NCBI GenBank assembly: GCA_019285715.1
Contig: CP079108.1
Coordinates: 310,001-374,000, forward strand
Source: Sphingosinicellaceae bacterium
Lineage (GTDB): Bacteria > Pseudomonadota > Alphaproteobacteria > Sphingomonadales > Sphingomonadaceae
Length of the DNA stretch: 64,000 nucleotides
Direction of reading: 5' to 3'
Shown: piece after piece, positions 43,383 to 52,408 of the stretch
Position numbering within the stretch: the first letter of the stretch is position 1
How the letters are laid out: every line of letters begins with the position of its first letter
The notes under the pieces: model-generated
Seen by the model: only the letters and a program-made list of their open reading frames with translations
Database searches by the model: none
Told to the model about the DNA's origin: nothing
Program-made: the position numbers and the translations under genes

Positions 43383-43853
43383 TCAAAAGCCCAGTTCGGT
43401 CAATCCGGCGTGGTCGTCGGGGCGGCGTCCGAGCGGCCAGTGGAACCGGCGCCCGGACGGCTCGATCGGATGCTCATTGATGCTGGCGATCCGCCGCCGC
43501 ATCAGCCCGTCGTCGTTGAACTCCCAGTTCTCGTTGCCATAAGCGCGGAACCAGTTGCCGCTGTCGTCGTGGTATTCATAGGCGAAGCGCACCGCGATCC
43601 GGTTCCCGGTGAAGGCCCAGAGCTCCTTGATCAGGCGGTAATCGAGCTCCCGCTGCCATTTCCGCGTCAGAAAACCCTCGATCGCCGGGCGTCCGGTGAC
43701 GAATTCGGCGCGGTTCCGCCAGACGCTGTCGACCGTATAGGCAAGCGCCACCCGGGCCGGGTCGCGGCTGTTCCAGCCGTCCTCGGCGAGGCGAGCCTTC
43801 AGCGTCGCGGAAGCCTCGTCGAACGGCGGCAGCGGCGGGCGGGTGTCATGCAT
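43383..43853 (-). CDS. DUF1348 (NTF2-fold) protein
   Basis: 156 residues from the ATG at 43853, chosen for its GGAGGCG site; an ATG five codons upstream is possible. Conserved blocks [40 protein letters not shown] and [15 protein letters not shown] define the DUF1348 family, a cone-shaped NTF2-like fold related to SnoaL and ketosteroid isomerase. The family has no proven reaction. It overlaps the SDR gene stop by eight bases and is followed three bases later by the SLAC1 gene, so it is part of that operon. Confidence 0.9.
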   Translation of the reverse strand: MHDTRPPLPPFDEASATLKARLAEDGWNSRDPARVALAYTVDSVWRNRAEFVTGRPAIEGFLTRKWQRELDYRLIKELWAFTGNRIAVRFAYEYHDDSGNWFRAYGNENWEFNDDGLMRRRIASINEHPIEPSGRRFHWPLGRRPDDHAGLTELGF

Positions 43854-44595
43854 GGCCTTCGCCTCCATCGACGAACAGTTCCGATCCGGTCACGAAGCTG
43901 GACTCGTCGGAGGCGAGAAAGAGGGCGGCACGCGCGATCTCGTCGGGGTCGCCGACGCGCGCCATTGGGACGCCGAGCGCCATCTGATTTAGCAATTCCC
44001 GCTGGTTAGCCTTGTCGGGACCCGCCAATCCGACCAGCCCGGGAGTAACCGTGGGTCCGGGGACCAGCGTGTTGACGCGAATATTGCGACCCTTGAGGTC
44101 GATCATCCAGTTGCGCGCGAGCGCGTGGACCGCGGCTTTGGAGGCCGAGTAGACGCTGAAACCCGCGGTTGCCTTGGCTGCCGCCGTCGACCCGGTCAGG
44201 ATGATCGAGGCACCATCGGCGAGCAGTGGCAGTGCGCCCTGCACCGTGAACAACGTGCCCTTGACGTTGCGGTCGAAGGTGTCGTCGAAGTGTGCCTCGC
44301 TGATCTCCCCGAGCGGTGACAGTGCGCCGCCGCCCGCGTTAACGAACAGCACGTCGATGCGCCCGAAGTCGGACCCGATCCGGCTGAACAATTGGTCCAG
44401 TTCGGAAAGCTTGGCGGAATCGACCTGTAATCCGGTTCCGCCCGGAATCTCGGCCAGCGCCGTGTCCAACACCTCCCGGCGCCGGCCGGTGATCATCACC
44501 GTCGCGCCTTCGGCCGCGAACAGTTTTGCCGTGGCAAGGCCGATGCCCGATGTGCCACCGGTGATCAGTGCGATCTTGCCTGTCAGTCTGCCCAT
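43846..44595 (-). CDS. Classical short-chain dehydrogenase/reductase
   Basis: 249 residues from the ATG at 44595; an in-frame extension to 45090 is non-coding. NAD(P)-binding TGGTSGIG at 12-19; NAG in FVNAGGGAL; catalytic Ser136, Tyr149 and Lys153 in the TGST...YSASK arrangement; GRRRE after the second strand suggests NADP preference (Arg residues at the adenine-ribose pocket). Substrate unknown. First gene of an operon with DUF1348 and SLAC1; divergent from a TonB-dependent receptor, sharing a ~157-base upstream region. Confidence 0.93.
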   Translation of the reverse strand: MGRLTGKIALITGGTSGIGLATAKLFAAEGATVMITGRRREVLDTALAEIPGGTGLQVDSAKLSELDQLFSRIGSDFGRIDVLFVNAGGGALSPLGEISEAHFDDTFDRNVKGTLFTVQGALPLLADGASIILTGSTAAAKATAGFSVYSASKAAVHALARNWMIDLKGRNIRVNTLVPGPTVTPGLVGLAGPDKANQRELLNQMALGVPMARVGDPDEIARAALFLASDESSFVTGSELFVDGGEGHA

Positions 44596-44684
44596 GCGGT
44601 CCTCCCGTGCGAACTCGGAACGCGCGAAAGACGTCGGATCACGATGACCCGCCGTGCGGTTCACCAGGATAGACGCAACCGCTT

Positions 44685-44713
44685 TGGAAATCCCCACTGC
44701 CAAATCGTACAAA
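44685..44713 (+). promoter_or_regulatory. Possible promoter of the STN receptor
   Basis: TTGGAA at 44685-44690 and TACAAA at 44708-44713 are 17 bases apart, a fair sigma-70-like pair (four of six in each box). The same stretch reads GGAAAT...CGTA, a loose match to ECF-type boxes but with too short a spacer. If used, transcription would begin downstream of the GTG at 44654 and supports a start at 44753. Weak evidence. Confidence 0.3.
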
Positions 44714-44752
44714 CTTCGGTTAACGTCCCATTCCCAGGGGTGGGCACGACAT

Positions 44753-47700
44753 TTGCGGGGATTTGCGGCATCGGTCTGGCTGGCGACTACCGCGGTGGCG
44801 ATGCCAGCCGCGGGTGCCGTCACCGTCCCGCGCTTGGCGCTTCCGGCAGGGAGCCTGTCGACCGCGCTGACCGACCTGGCGAAGCAATCCGGCATCGACA
44901 TCCTGTTTTCCGAAGCGCTGATCGGTGCTCGCTCAAGTCGCCCAGTGAACGGCAGGATGACTGTCGAGGCGGCGCTCGCGACCTTGCTGGCAGGCACGAA
45001 ACTCGGCTTCCATCGCACCGGCGATGGGGCCTTCGTGATCAATGCGATTGCCGACGCGCCCGCACAGCCGCTCGAGCCGGTCGCAACCATTCCGGAAATC
45101 CTGGTCGTCGGTCATCGTGCGCAGAACGGCGATATCCGGCGCACCGAAGACGATATCCAGCCCTACCAGGTGTCGACCCGCCGCGAGATCGAGGACGCGC
45201 ACAGCGGCGACATCCAGGGCTTCACCCGGTCGCGCCTGCCCGCGAATGCGCAGATCGCCAGCCCGGCGCAGGACTCCGGGACCGGCCTGGGTTCGACGCG
45301 GTCGGAGATCAACCTGCGCGGCCTCGGGCCGACGCAGACGCTGATCCTGGTCGACGGTCGCCGGATGCCCAGCTTGCCGGGGCTGCCCTACGCATTCGAC
45401 CAGCCCGATATCAACGGCATCCCGATCAATGCGCTCGACCGGATCGAGACGCTGACCGCGACGGCGGGCGGCATCTACGGCCCCGGGGCAACCTCGGGCG
45501 TCGTCAACCTGATCCTCAAGCGTGACTATCGCGGCGCGGAGGCTAGCATCACCAGCGGGCTGACGACGCGCGGTGACGCGCCCGAGCTACGCCTGGAAGC
45601 GCGCCTCGGGTTCACGCCGGACCATGGTCGGACCGACATCATGTTTGCGTTCAGCCGCAGCATCAGCGGCGACCTGCGCGACGGTGATCGCGACTTTGCC
45701 GAGCGCGCGCGACGCCAGCGCTATGCGAACGATCCGGAGGCAGCGCTCGGCGATCTGCCGATCGGGAATGCGATCAACATCGTTGCCGACGAGAACCTGG
45801 TGCTCAAGTCCGAGCAGGGCGGCATTGCTCTTGGCAGTCGGATCACGTCGCTGCCGGTCGGGCTCGACGGTAACGCGAGCCAGCGGAACGCCTTGCTGGC
45901 CGCCAATGCGGGACGGATCGATCTCAGCCTACCCAACACGGCCAACGGCGCCCGCGATGATATTGTCAGCCGGCCAAGCCGGCGCGCCATCCTGTTCAAC
46001 GCGCGGCATCGTTTCGGAAGTTCGGGAATCGAGGCGATAGTTGATGTCATCGATACCCGTGACGATGGCCGGCTGAACGGCCCAGCCAATGTCATCGACA
46101 GCACCATATCCGCTGACAATCCCACCAATCCGTTCCAGCAGGATGTCCGCCTGTCGCTGCCGATCGATCAATTCAATTCGGTGACGTCGTTCCGCATCCA
46201 CGTCCTGCGCTACACCGGCGGTCTGGTGATCCCACTGCCATGGCAGTGGCGTGCCAATCTGGAATATACTGGCGGCTTGGCCACGAGGGTTTTCCGGGAC
46301 AGATCCACCGAGATCAGCGGTAATTTCTACGCCTATCGACTAGGCATCCCCGAAGAGGGCCAGCCGCCACTGGACCCGTTCGGCAACTGGGCCGAGTTCG
46401 TCGGCAATCTAAGAAGTTATGTCGGTGTCTTGAAGACCGAGCTCTCGCAGACCAGCCACCTCGCCGACGGCACCTTGCGCATGGCCGGGCCGCTCACCGT
46501 ACTTCCCGGCGGCACCGCCACACTGACGGTTCTCGCGGAACAGCGCCGCGAGCGGCAGCCCGCAGGCGTCTATAATTACAATTCTGCCGACAGTATGTTT
46601 CAGTCGAATACCCCCCGGATCGCGCAGCAGACCCGATCGCTATCGGGCGAACTCCGGCTGCCGGTATCGGGCCAGGGCGGCTGGCTCCGTGAACTCGACC
46701 TGCAGCTCGCGGTGCGCGCTGACCAGGTCGAAACGACGCTTCCCGCGACCGTCATACCCACCGCGGTGAACGCGCTGCCGTTCAACAACCGCAACACGGC
46801 GCTCGCCTACACGCTGGGTGCCCGGTTCAAGCCGCTCGACGGCTTGATGGTGCGCGCAAGTGCCTCGACCGGGGTGTTGCCGCCATCGATTGCGCAGTTC
46901 GGATCGCACATGGGGCTTGCGGCGAGCAGCGATCACGACCCCAAGCGGGGTGGCGAGCAACTTGGCAGCGAAGAATTGTACACCCTTGTCCAGGGTGGCT
47001 CGGCCACATTGAAGCCCGAGCGGGCGCGGAGCCTTTCGGCCGGTGTCGTCCTGACCCCGTTCGGCGACCAGGGGCTTCGGGTCTTGGCGGATTTCACGCG
47101 CATCGACAAGCGGAACGAAATCGGCGCGATTCCGGGCGTCACCGTCGCTGGCCTGCTGAGTGACGAGGCAAAATACCCGGACCGGATTACGCGCGCTCCG
47201 CTCTCCGCCGGTGACGCCGCGCTTGGCTATACAGGCGGCATCGTGACCCGCATCGACCTGACCTCCGCCAATATCGCGCGCAGCCGCATCGACGCCGTCG
47301 ATCTTACGCTCGACATGCCTTTCCAGACTCGGCGCTACGGCAGTTTTCGCGTTTACCTGAGCGCGACGTGGCAACCGACGTACTGGCAACAGGCCGAAGC
47401 CGGCCAGCCGCTGCGGCAGCGGATCGGCTACAGCGACGGGCCACTGGCCTGGCGCGGCAATGGCGGCGTCGACTGGTCGTCAGGCCGGCTGCGGCTCGGA
47501 TTGAATGGACAGTTCTACTCGCACTACCGGGTCATCACATCGGATGATGCCCAGCCGGACGAGCAACTGCTCATTTATCAGGGTCGGTCGCATATTCCCG
47601 CGCAATTCTACCTCGACCTCTCGGGAGCGTACACGTTCGTCGACGGCGCGGGCGGGCTCGTGCCGCGCGGCACGCAACTGCGCGTCGGCATCCTGAATAT

Positions 47701-47815
47701 CCTCGATCACCGGCCGCCGACCGTCGCCGAACCCTATACCCAGGGCTACAGCTACTACGGCGACCCGCGCCGCCGGCGCTTCGAACTGACTATCACAGTG
47801 CCACTCAGCAGTTGA
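44753..47815 (+). CDS. TonB-dependent receptor with STN signalling domain (FecA type)
   Basis: About 1020 residues. The frame extends back to a GTG at 44654, but the TTG at 44753 has an AGGGG site and directly starts a signal peptide (RGFAASVWLATTAVAMPAAGA), so I prefer it. The N-terminal STN domain is LALPAGSLSTALTDLAKQSG to GAFVINAIA, used to contact a FecR partner. Then a TonB box, plug with EINLRGLGPTQTLILVDGRRM and IDRIETLTATAGGIYGPG, and a large barrel ending PLSS. Sigma and FecR genes follow, so it is a transport-coupled signalling receptor. The ligand is unknown; the plug is like those of peptide or siderophore receptors of Caulobacter/sphingomonads. Confidence 0.93.
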   Translation: MRGFAASVWLATTAVAMPAAGAVTVPRLALPAGSLSTALTDLAKQSGIDILFSEALIGARSSRPVNGRMTVEAALATLLAGTKLGFHRTGDGAFVINAIADAPAQPLEPVATIPEILVVGHRAQNGDIRRTEDDIQPYQVSTRREIEDAHSGDIQGFTRSRLPANAQIASPAQDSGTGLGSTRSEINLRGLGPTQTLILVDGRRMPSLPGLPYAFDQPDINGIPINALDRIETLTATAGGIYGPGATSGVVNLILKRDYRGAEASITSGLTTRGDAPELRLEARLGFTPDHGRTDIMFAFSRSISGDLRDGDRDFAERARRQRYANDPEAALGDLPIGNAINIVADENLVLKSEQGGIALGSRITSLPVGLDGNASQRNALLAANAGRIDLSLPNTANGARDDIVSRPSRRAILFNARHRFGSSGIEAIVDVIDTRDDGRLNGPANVIDSTISADNPTNPFQQDVRLSLPIDQFNSVTSFRIHVLRYTGGLVIPLPWQWRANLEYTGGLATRVFRDRSTEISGNFYAYRLGIPEEGQPPLDPFGNWAEFVGNLRSYVGVLKTELSQTSHLADGTLRMAGPLTVLPGGTATLTVLAEQRRERQPAGVYNYNSADSMFQSNTPRIAQQTRSLSGELRLPVSGQGGWLRELDLQLAVRADQVETTLPATVIPTAVNALPFNNRNTALAYTLGARFKPLDGLMVRASASTGVLPPSIAQFGSHMGLAASSDHDPKRGGEQLGSEELYTLVQGGSATLKPERARSLSAGVVLTPFGDQGLRVLADFTRIDKRNEIGAIPGVTVAGLLSDEAKYPDRITRAPLSAGDAALGYTGGIVTRIDLTSANIARSRIDAVDLTLDMPFQTRRYGSFRVYLSATWQPTYWQQAEAGQPLRQRIGYSDGPLAWRGNGGVDWSSGRLRLGLNGQFYSHYRVITSDDAQPDEQLLIYQGRSHIPAQFYLDLSGAYTFVDGAGGLVPRGTQLRVGILNILDHRPPTVAEPYTQGYSYYGDPRRRRFELTITVPLSS

Positions 47816-47953
47816 TATGGCGGGGAGTGAGGATTTCCGCGCTGCGTGCGTCATCCTAGGCGCCACCACAGGGACACCGAAGCCACGCTCGCACTCGCGC
47901 CTTGCCCGACCAAACGATTCGACCCCGTGTGCGTTACCGCTCAATATAGGTCC

Positions 47954-48478
47954 ATGACGGGGGGGCCGAACGTGGCAGCAGCAATGCCGATTAGTGCGCA
48001 GGACGTGGTCGCCTTTCGCCCGGCGCTGGTCCGCTTCTTCCGCCGCAAGCTGCGCGACATCAACGACGTCGAGGATCTCGTTCAGGAGGTCTTCGTGCGG
48101 ATTGCGGCGCGCCAGGGCGGCGAGGTCGAGAACCTTGGTGGCTATGTCTTCCAGACCGCCGCCAGCGTGCTTGCCGACCGCCATCGCCGCCGCACCGTCC
48201 GCCACGCCGACGACCAGGTGCCGTTCGACAGCGAGCGTCACAGTGGCACCGATTTCGATGCGGGGCGGGTCGCCGAGAACCGTCAGGCGTTGCAGGCTGT
48301 GGCGGCAGCACTGATGAACCTGCCCGAGCGGACGCGGACGATCTTCGTCCTGCGTCGCCTGGAAGGACAGAATTACAAGGATATCGCAGTGCAGTTCGAG
48401 ATTTCGGTGAGCGCCGTCGAAAAGCACATGGCGCGCGCCGTGCAACATCTGATGACCTCGCCCGGGTGTGTCGCGTGA
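47954..48478 (+). CDS. ECF sigma factor, FecI type
   Basis: 174 residues from the ATG at 47954. Region 2 reads VRFFRRKLRDINDVEDLVQEVFVRI (core binding and -10 recognition) and region 4 reads NLPERTRTIFVLRRLEGQNYKDIAVQFEISVSAVEKHMARA, the HTH that reads the -35 box. The short 3.0-free layout and QEVFVR motif place it in the iron-regulated FecI-like ECF group. Its stop overlaps the FecR gene start by four bases (GTGA). Expected to transcribe the STN receptor gene upstream after a signal passes through FecR. Order here is receptor, sigma, anti-sigma. Confidence 0.93.
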   Translation: MTGGPNVAAAMPISAQDVVAFRPALVRFFRRKLRDINDVEDLVQEVFVRIAARQGGEVENLGGYVFQTAASVLADRHRRRTVRHADDQVPFDSERHSGTDFDAGRVAENRQALQAVAAALMNLPERTRTIFVLRRLEGQNYKDIAVQFEISVSAVEKHMARAVQHLMTSPGCVA

Positions 48479-49497
48479 TCCGCGAAGCCCTTACCCTCGA
48501 GCACCTGCAGAGCCTGCCCTCTGGAGAGGCAGCGGCGCTGCTGCTGGTCCGGCAGGACATGGCGGACGAAAGCGACCACGGTGACGACGGCGACGACCAC
48601 GTCTTCATGCCGTGGCTCGAAAGCGATCCCGCCAACGGTGCGGCGTGGGCCCGCGCCTGCCAGTTATGGGAGCAGGTCACGCCCGATGCGCCCGAGCTCC
48701 AATCGCTGCGCGCCGCGCCTGCGGCACCAGTCGCACCCCGTAGCCGCGCTCCGTGGCGGTTCGCGATCGCTGCCTCGGTCGCCGTTGCACTGGTTGGCGG
48801 CGCGACCTTCCTCGCTCGCTGGCCGGACGGTCCGACGGCGACCCAGGTTGCCGGCGCGGGCGTCGTGCCGGTGATGCTCGCGACCGGGCGCGGCGAACGG
48901 CGCAGCTTTGCACTGGCCGATGCCAGCAACGTCACGCTCAACACAGACACCGCATTGCGGGTCGTGTTCAGCCCCGGCGGCGACCGTCGCGTCGAGTTGT
49001 TGCACGGGCAGGCGGTGTTTGCCGTCGCTCACGACGCCTCACGGCCGTTTATCGTCGCCGTCGGGGAACGTTCGGTGACCGCGCTTGGAACTCGCTTCGA
49101 GGTCCGCGCCGATCCGGGCTTGATGCGTGTCGTCCTGGTCGAGGGCAGCGTCGCGGTCCGCACCGGTGGCCCGCCGATCTTCCTGGTGCCCGGCCAGCAG
49201 CTCGTGGCGCGCGGCGACAGCCCGCCCGTGGTGAGCGCTGCCGATGTCAGTGCCGTCGGCGACTGGCAGCGCGGCGTCGTCACCTTTCACGACACGCCGC
49301 TGTCGGCCGCCGCCGCCGAACTCAACCGCTATGCCGCGACGCCGCTGCGCGTTCGCGATCCCAAGGTCGCCGGCTACCGGGTCAGCGGCAGCTTCCGCAC
49401 CGACGACGCCGCGCGCTTCGCCCGAACGGTGGCCGAAATCTATCCGGTGCGTGTCGTCGCGGTCGGCACCGATCTCGAAATCGTTGCTGCCAAGTAA
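48475..49497 (+). CDS. FecR-family anti-sigma/sigma regulator
   Basis: 340 residues from the GTG at 48475 (a GTG at 48466 is alternative). Cytoplasmic N-terminal domain with FMPWLESDPANGAAWARACQLWEQV, the FecR_N fold; a membrane helix FAIAASVAVALVGGATFLA; a periplasmic FecR domain with RRSFALADASNVTLNTDTALRV and ELLHGQAVFAVAHDASRPFIV, ending in the DUF4974 domain (GVVTFHDTPLSAAAAELNRYA). It receives the signal from the STN domain of the receptor and controls the ECF sigma factor. Complete and in frame. A stem-loop lies just after. Confidence 0.93.
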   Translation: MIREALTLEHLQSLPSGEAAALLLVRQDMADESDHGDDGDDHVFMPWLESDPANGAAWARACQLWEQVTPDAPELQSLRAAPAAPVAPRSRAPWRFAIAASVAVALVGGATFLARWPDGPTATQVAGAGVVPVMLATGRGERRSFALADASNVTLNTDTALRVVFSPGGDRRVELLHGQAVFAVAHDASRPFIVAVGERSVTALGTRFEVRADPGLMRVVLVEGSVAVRTGGPPIFLVPGQQLVARGDSPPVVSAADVSAVGDWQRGVVTFHDTPLSAAAAELNRYAATPLRVRDPKVAGYRVSGSFRTDDAARFARTVAEIYPVRVVAVGTDLEIVAAK

Positions 49498-49507
49498 TTC
49501 GCGCACC

Positions 49508-49539
49508 GCCCGCTTTGTCGGTCGGGTTTTCAAGCGGGC
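49508..49539 (+). terminator. Stem-loop after the FecR gene
   Basis: GCCCGCTT at 49508-49515 pairs perfectly with AAGCGGGC at 49532-49539 across a 16-base loop that contains TCGGGTTTT. No T-run follows, so it is a weak intrinsic terminator or a message-end hairpin. Confidence 0.35.
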
Positions 49540-49751
49540 CTGCGTCTAATCCTGCGAGCCCCAATCGAGGGCATCGCGTAGTACCACTCCAATAGCTGCA
49601 TCGACCGACACGGTAGCCTGCTCGACTATGCCGACGGCGCCTCGCGGCGCGCAGTTCTGGCCGGCGAGCTGACCGTTGCCAGCGGCGTCGCTCGCATTTC
49701 TCGACCCGGGCCGCCGTCCCAGTTCCCTCAGCTCCGCTGAAAAGACCGGCG

Positions 49752-49902
49752 ATGAGCACGATCACGACAAAGGACGGCACCTCGATCTCCTCCAAGGATT
49801 GGGGAGCGGGCCCAGCCGATCGTCTTTCATCACGGCTGGCCGCTGAGCGCCGACGACTGGGACAGGCAGATGCTGTTGTTCCGGGCAGAGGGCTACCAAT
49901 AG
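49752..49902 (+). pseudogene. N-terminal scrap of a non-haem haloperoxidase-type hydrolase
   Basis: The ATG at 49752 begins [18 protein letters not shown], the normal start of chloroperoxidase-like alpha/beta hydrolases. A frameshift near 49806 is needed to continue as [20 protein letters not shown] then [10 protein letters not shown], which contains the HHGWPLS oxyanion loop of that family. A stop follows at 49902 and the remaining ~220 residues, including the catalytic serine, are absent. The rest of the sequence to the TspO gene shows no related coding. Clear remnant of a deleted gene. Confidence 0.75.
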
Positions 49903-50081
49903 GAGCGATATGATACGTCTGGCAAGCGACCCCTATGCAGACATTAGTAGCTTATTCAAATCAGCCATTCATTCATGCCGGAAAGCGACCGAGGTCTCAA
50001 AAGCTGCGTTGGCTCTTGTCTGTGGACGTTCGCCGGGAACCGCGATCGGTGTGAAGGGTCCTTGTGCCGAGGAGAACGTGC

Positions 50082-50603
50082 ATGTTGTCAGGATCACGAT
50101 CGGGCGGACTACCAGCAGGGTGGGCCGCGGGGCTTTCAATCGGCGCAGTCGTCGCCGCCTTACTCGTTGGCAAGCGCGCAAGCCCCTCGCCGGACCATCC
50201 GCGAACCCAGCGCTGGTACAAGCGCCTCGAGAAGCCCGAGTTTACGCCACCAACGCCGATCTATCCAATTGCGTGGACCGCGATCGAGGCATCGCTGGCA
50301 TACGGGGGTTATCGTCTGCTTCGATCTGAGCCATCACCAGAGCGCACGAAAGCCCTCGCACTTTGGACTCTGAACCAGGTCGGTATCGGAGGCTGGAGCG
50401 AAGTGTTCTTCGGTCAACGTGCACCAGGTTGGGGTACGGTAGCCTCGGCAGGCCTCGGCGCGAGCGCCATCGCTTATGTCGCTGCGGCCAGGCAATCGGA
50501 TCCTGTAGCAGCCGGCCTCGGCTTGCCCCTCGTGGCGTGGGTCGCGTTCGCGACGTTGCTGTCGGAGGAAATCTGGCGAAACAATGAACCCGACGAAAGC
50601 TGA
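50082..50603 (+). CDS. TspO/MBR-family membrane protein
   Basis: 173 residues from the ATG at 50082 with GAGGAGA upstream. Five membrane helices. Family features: RWYKRLEKPEFTPPTPIYPIAWT (the W-Y-x2-L-x-K-P-x-F-x-P-P pattern) and later LNQVGIGGWSEVFFGQR and VAWVAFATLLSEEIW. TspO proteins bind porphyrins and other hydrophobic ligands and modulate tetrapyrrole or stress responses in alphaproteobacteria. The gene stands alone between remnants; upstream 49903-50081 shows no other coding. Confidence 0.88.
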   Translation: MLSGSRSGGLPAGWAAGLSIGAVVAALLVGKRASPSPDHPRTQRWYKRLEKPEFTPPTPIYPIAWTAIEASLAYGGYRLLRSEPSPERTKALALWTLNQVGIGGWSEVFFGQRAPGWGTVASAGLGASAIAYVAAARQSDPVAAGLGLPLVAWVAFATLLSEEIWRNNEPDES

Positions 50604-50918
50604 CCCAAGCTTGGACATTCAGAGGCAGTTGACCGCACCTTCGAAGCGCACGCTCGTTCAGGTAAACAACCGCTGCCGATTCCATCCGTCCGAGTGCCGT
50701 GCTCATGTGGCTGCGCGCGGAGCGCATCGATGGGTTGGTTGGGGTCGATCCGCCACTTGAACCCTCTTCGAGCGGCTCGATCAGCGCAGTGGAAGAAGCG
50801 CGCGAAGCCGCGGGGGTCGTGACTCGACAGGGCGCCCGAGATGCGTGTGCGCAGCAGGCGGGAGACCTTGGTGCGAGGGGGGCTAACGCTCAAAATTACA
50901 AAGGCCTATGGTCGTCAC
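50604..50918. other. Stretch without a recognisable gene
   Basis: About 315 bases between the TspO gene and the next small frame. Reverse-strand frames cross it but are compositionally ordinary and match nothing I know. No terminator or repeat was seen. Confidence 0.4.
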
Positions 50919-51098
50919 ATGGCACAAACAGAAAAGCCACTGCGTGAGCAGATGACCGATGCGATGGATGCCATCAGCAAACAGTTGGACCTGTTACGAT
51001 CAGGGCCAACCATCGGCGGCCCTTCCGACGACCGTAGCGTGATCGCGGAACTGGAAGCCGAGTTCGATGGGCTCAAAGAAGCTCGAGCTAACTTATGA
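50919..51098 (+). CDS. Small hypothetical protein
   Basis: 59 residues from the ATG at 50919. Largely helical and polar: EKPLREQMTDAMDAISKQLD, then LRSGPTIGGPSDDRSVI and AELEAEFDGLKEARANL. An alternating charged helix at the C-terminus could be a coiled coil. No strong ribosome site and no known family. It could be a real orphan or a leftover; codon use is compatible with coding. Confidence 0.4.
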   Translation: MAQTEKPLREQMTDAMDAISKQLDLLRSGPTIGGPSDDRSVIAELEAEFDGLKEARANL

Positions 51099-51414
51099 TC
51101 TGGAGACTGTTGGATCGATAGGCGATTACCCGTGGTCAGGGATGTCTGACGGTCACCAGCATCGTTTTGCAGCTGGCTACTTCCGCTAGCGAAACAACTA
51201 GGTCAGACGTCCGCGACTTAGGCGCACCCTGAAAATGACCGCTTCGCGCAAGCGACCCAGCTCCCGATACTTGGAGCCCAATTCGTGGTTCTCTACTCCA
51301 TATTTTTATTCATTCGGGCTGGCATCAAAGATGCTCTCGACCCAGAAGCCGGCGAAGCTGTTGCCCGCTGGCTTGGCGGCCAGCGACAGCGAGCCAGCGA
51401 ACAACGGCAGTCGA
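51099..51414. other. Stretch without a convincing gene
   Basis: 316 bases before the convergent SDR gene. The reverse strand at about 51308-51413 has GC-rich third positions and reads LFAGSLSLAAKPAGNSFAG, then FWVESIFDASPNE and a stop, which looks like the tail of a lost gene. Nothing identifiable on the other strand. Confidence 0.4.
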
Positions 51415-52317
51415 TCAGGCGTCGGTGGAAACCGAGAAATCCATCGCGGCGAGGTCGGTCAGCAGGTCGGGGCCGGTCGGCTCCCATCCCAGCCGCGCGC
51501 GCGTCCAGGCGTTCGAAGCGGTCATGTCCAACCCAGCAAATGGCGCCATCCAGCCGAAATAGTGCTCGAGCTCGTCGGCCGCGACCGAGCGGACCGGCAG
51601 GCCAGTACCCTTTCCGAGCGCCTCGGCAATGGCGCGTGCCGTAACACCTTCTTCCACCGACGCGTTGTAGCGCGCGCCCGGCTCGCCCTTCTCCAGCGCC
51701 AGTACGTAAAGCTTCGCCACGTCGCCGACATGCGCCGCAGACCAGCGCGTCTGTCCCTCGCCGAGATAGGCGACAGCCCCGGAACGGCGCGCCTCGGCGA
51801 TCAGCGGCGTGATCAGCCCCGCCTTGGTGGTGTCGTGCACCTGCGGCAGCCGGATCGTGCGGACGTCGATGCGGCGGGCGGTCAGTGCCGCACCGGCGAG
51901 CTCGGTCGCGATGCGCGGGTTGGCGTGGCGCGGGTTGAGCACGTCCTCGGTCGCCGGACCGCCGTTCAACGGCGTGCCGATACCGACGCCCGACGTGATC
52001 AGGAGCGGCTTTTGCGTTCCCTCCAGCGCCCCGCCCATCGCGGCGATGTTGCGTCCGTCCTTCTTGGTGTTCTCGAAGAAGGTCTGGAAATTGTGATCGA
52101 ACGCACAGTGGATCACCGCGTCGGCCGCTGCCGCGCCGCTGGCGAGCGTCTCGGGCCGTTCGAGGTCACCGCGATGGATTTCGACGCCGGCTGCCTCGAG
52201 TTGCCGGGCGCCGTCGTCGGAGCGAGTAAGGCCGAGTACCTGATGGCCTCGATCGAGAAGTTCGGGGATGACGTGCGAGCCGATAAAGCCGGTCGCCCCG
52301 GTTAGAAACACGCGCAT
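51415..52317 (-). CDS. NAD-dependent epimerase/SDR (extended, NmrA-like)
   Basis: 300 residues from the ATG at 52317 with AAGGAGATCATC ribosome site. Begins MRVFLTGATGFIGSHVIPELL, the nucleotide-binding GATGFIGSH motif. The second half holds VIHCAFDHNF, NPRHANPRIATELAGAAL and SAAHVGDVAKLYVLALEKGEPG, typical of the extended SDRs acting on sugars or dihydroflavonol-like substrates. The usual YxxxK pair is not obvious, so it may be an atypical member. It is divergent from the XRE regulator gene, which is a common arrangement in which the regulator controls the reductase. Confidence 0.88.
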   Translation of the reverse strand: MRVFLTGATGFIGSHVIPELLDRGHQVLGLTRSDDGARQLEAAGVEIHRGDLERPETLASGAAAADAVIHCAFDHNFQTFFENTKKDGRNIAAMGGALEGTQKPLLITSGVGIGTPLNGGPATEDVLNPRHANPRIATELAGAALTARRIDVRTIRLPQVHDTTKAGLITPLIAEARRSGAVAYLGEGQTRWSAAHVGDVAKLYVLALEKGEPGARYNASVEEGVTARAIAEALGKGTGLPVRSVAADELEHYFGWMAPFAGLDMTASNAWTRARLGWEPTGPDLLTDLAAMDFSVSTDA

Positions 52318-52378
52318 GATGATCTCCTTCTTGCCGGGCGGCATATCGCAACCTGTCTCAAAGTGTTAAAGTAGTGAC

Positions 52379-52394
52379 GTTATCATGGTATAAC
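52379..52394. promoter_or_regulatory. Possible operator between the SDR and XRE genes
   Basis: GTTAT at 52379-52383 and ATAAC at 52390-52394 form a perfect inverted repeat with a six-base spacer inside the 91-base divergent intergenic region. It sits about 15 bases before the regulator start and could be an autoregulatory operator or include a -10 box (TATCAT). Composition is AT-rich compared with its flanks. Evidence is only symmetry and position. Confidence 0.3.
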
Positions 52395-52408
52395 CCCTAA
52401 CAGGATTG

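Noticed and set aside
49540-49751. Possible FecR- or receptor-like fragment after the FecR gene (LDYADGASRRAVLAGELTVA)
   Set aside because: The match is too short and ambiguous to call; no second piece lines up.
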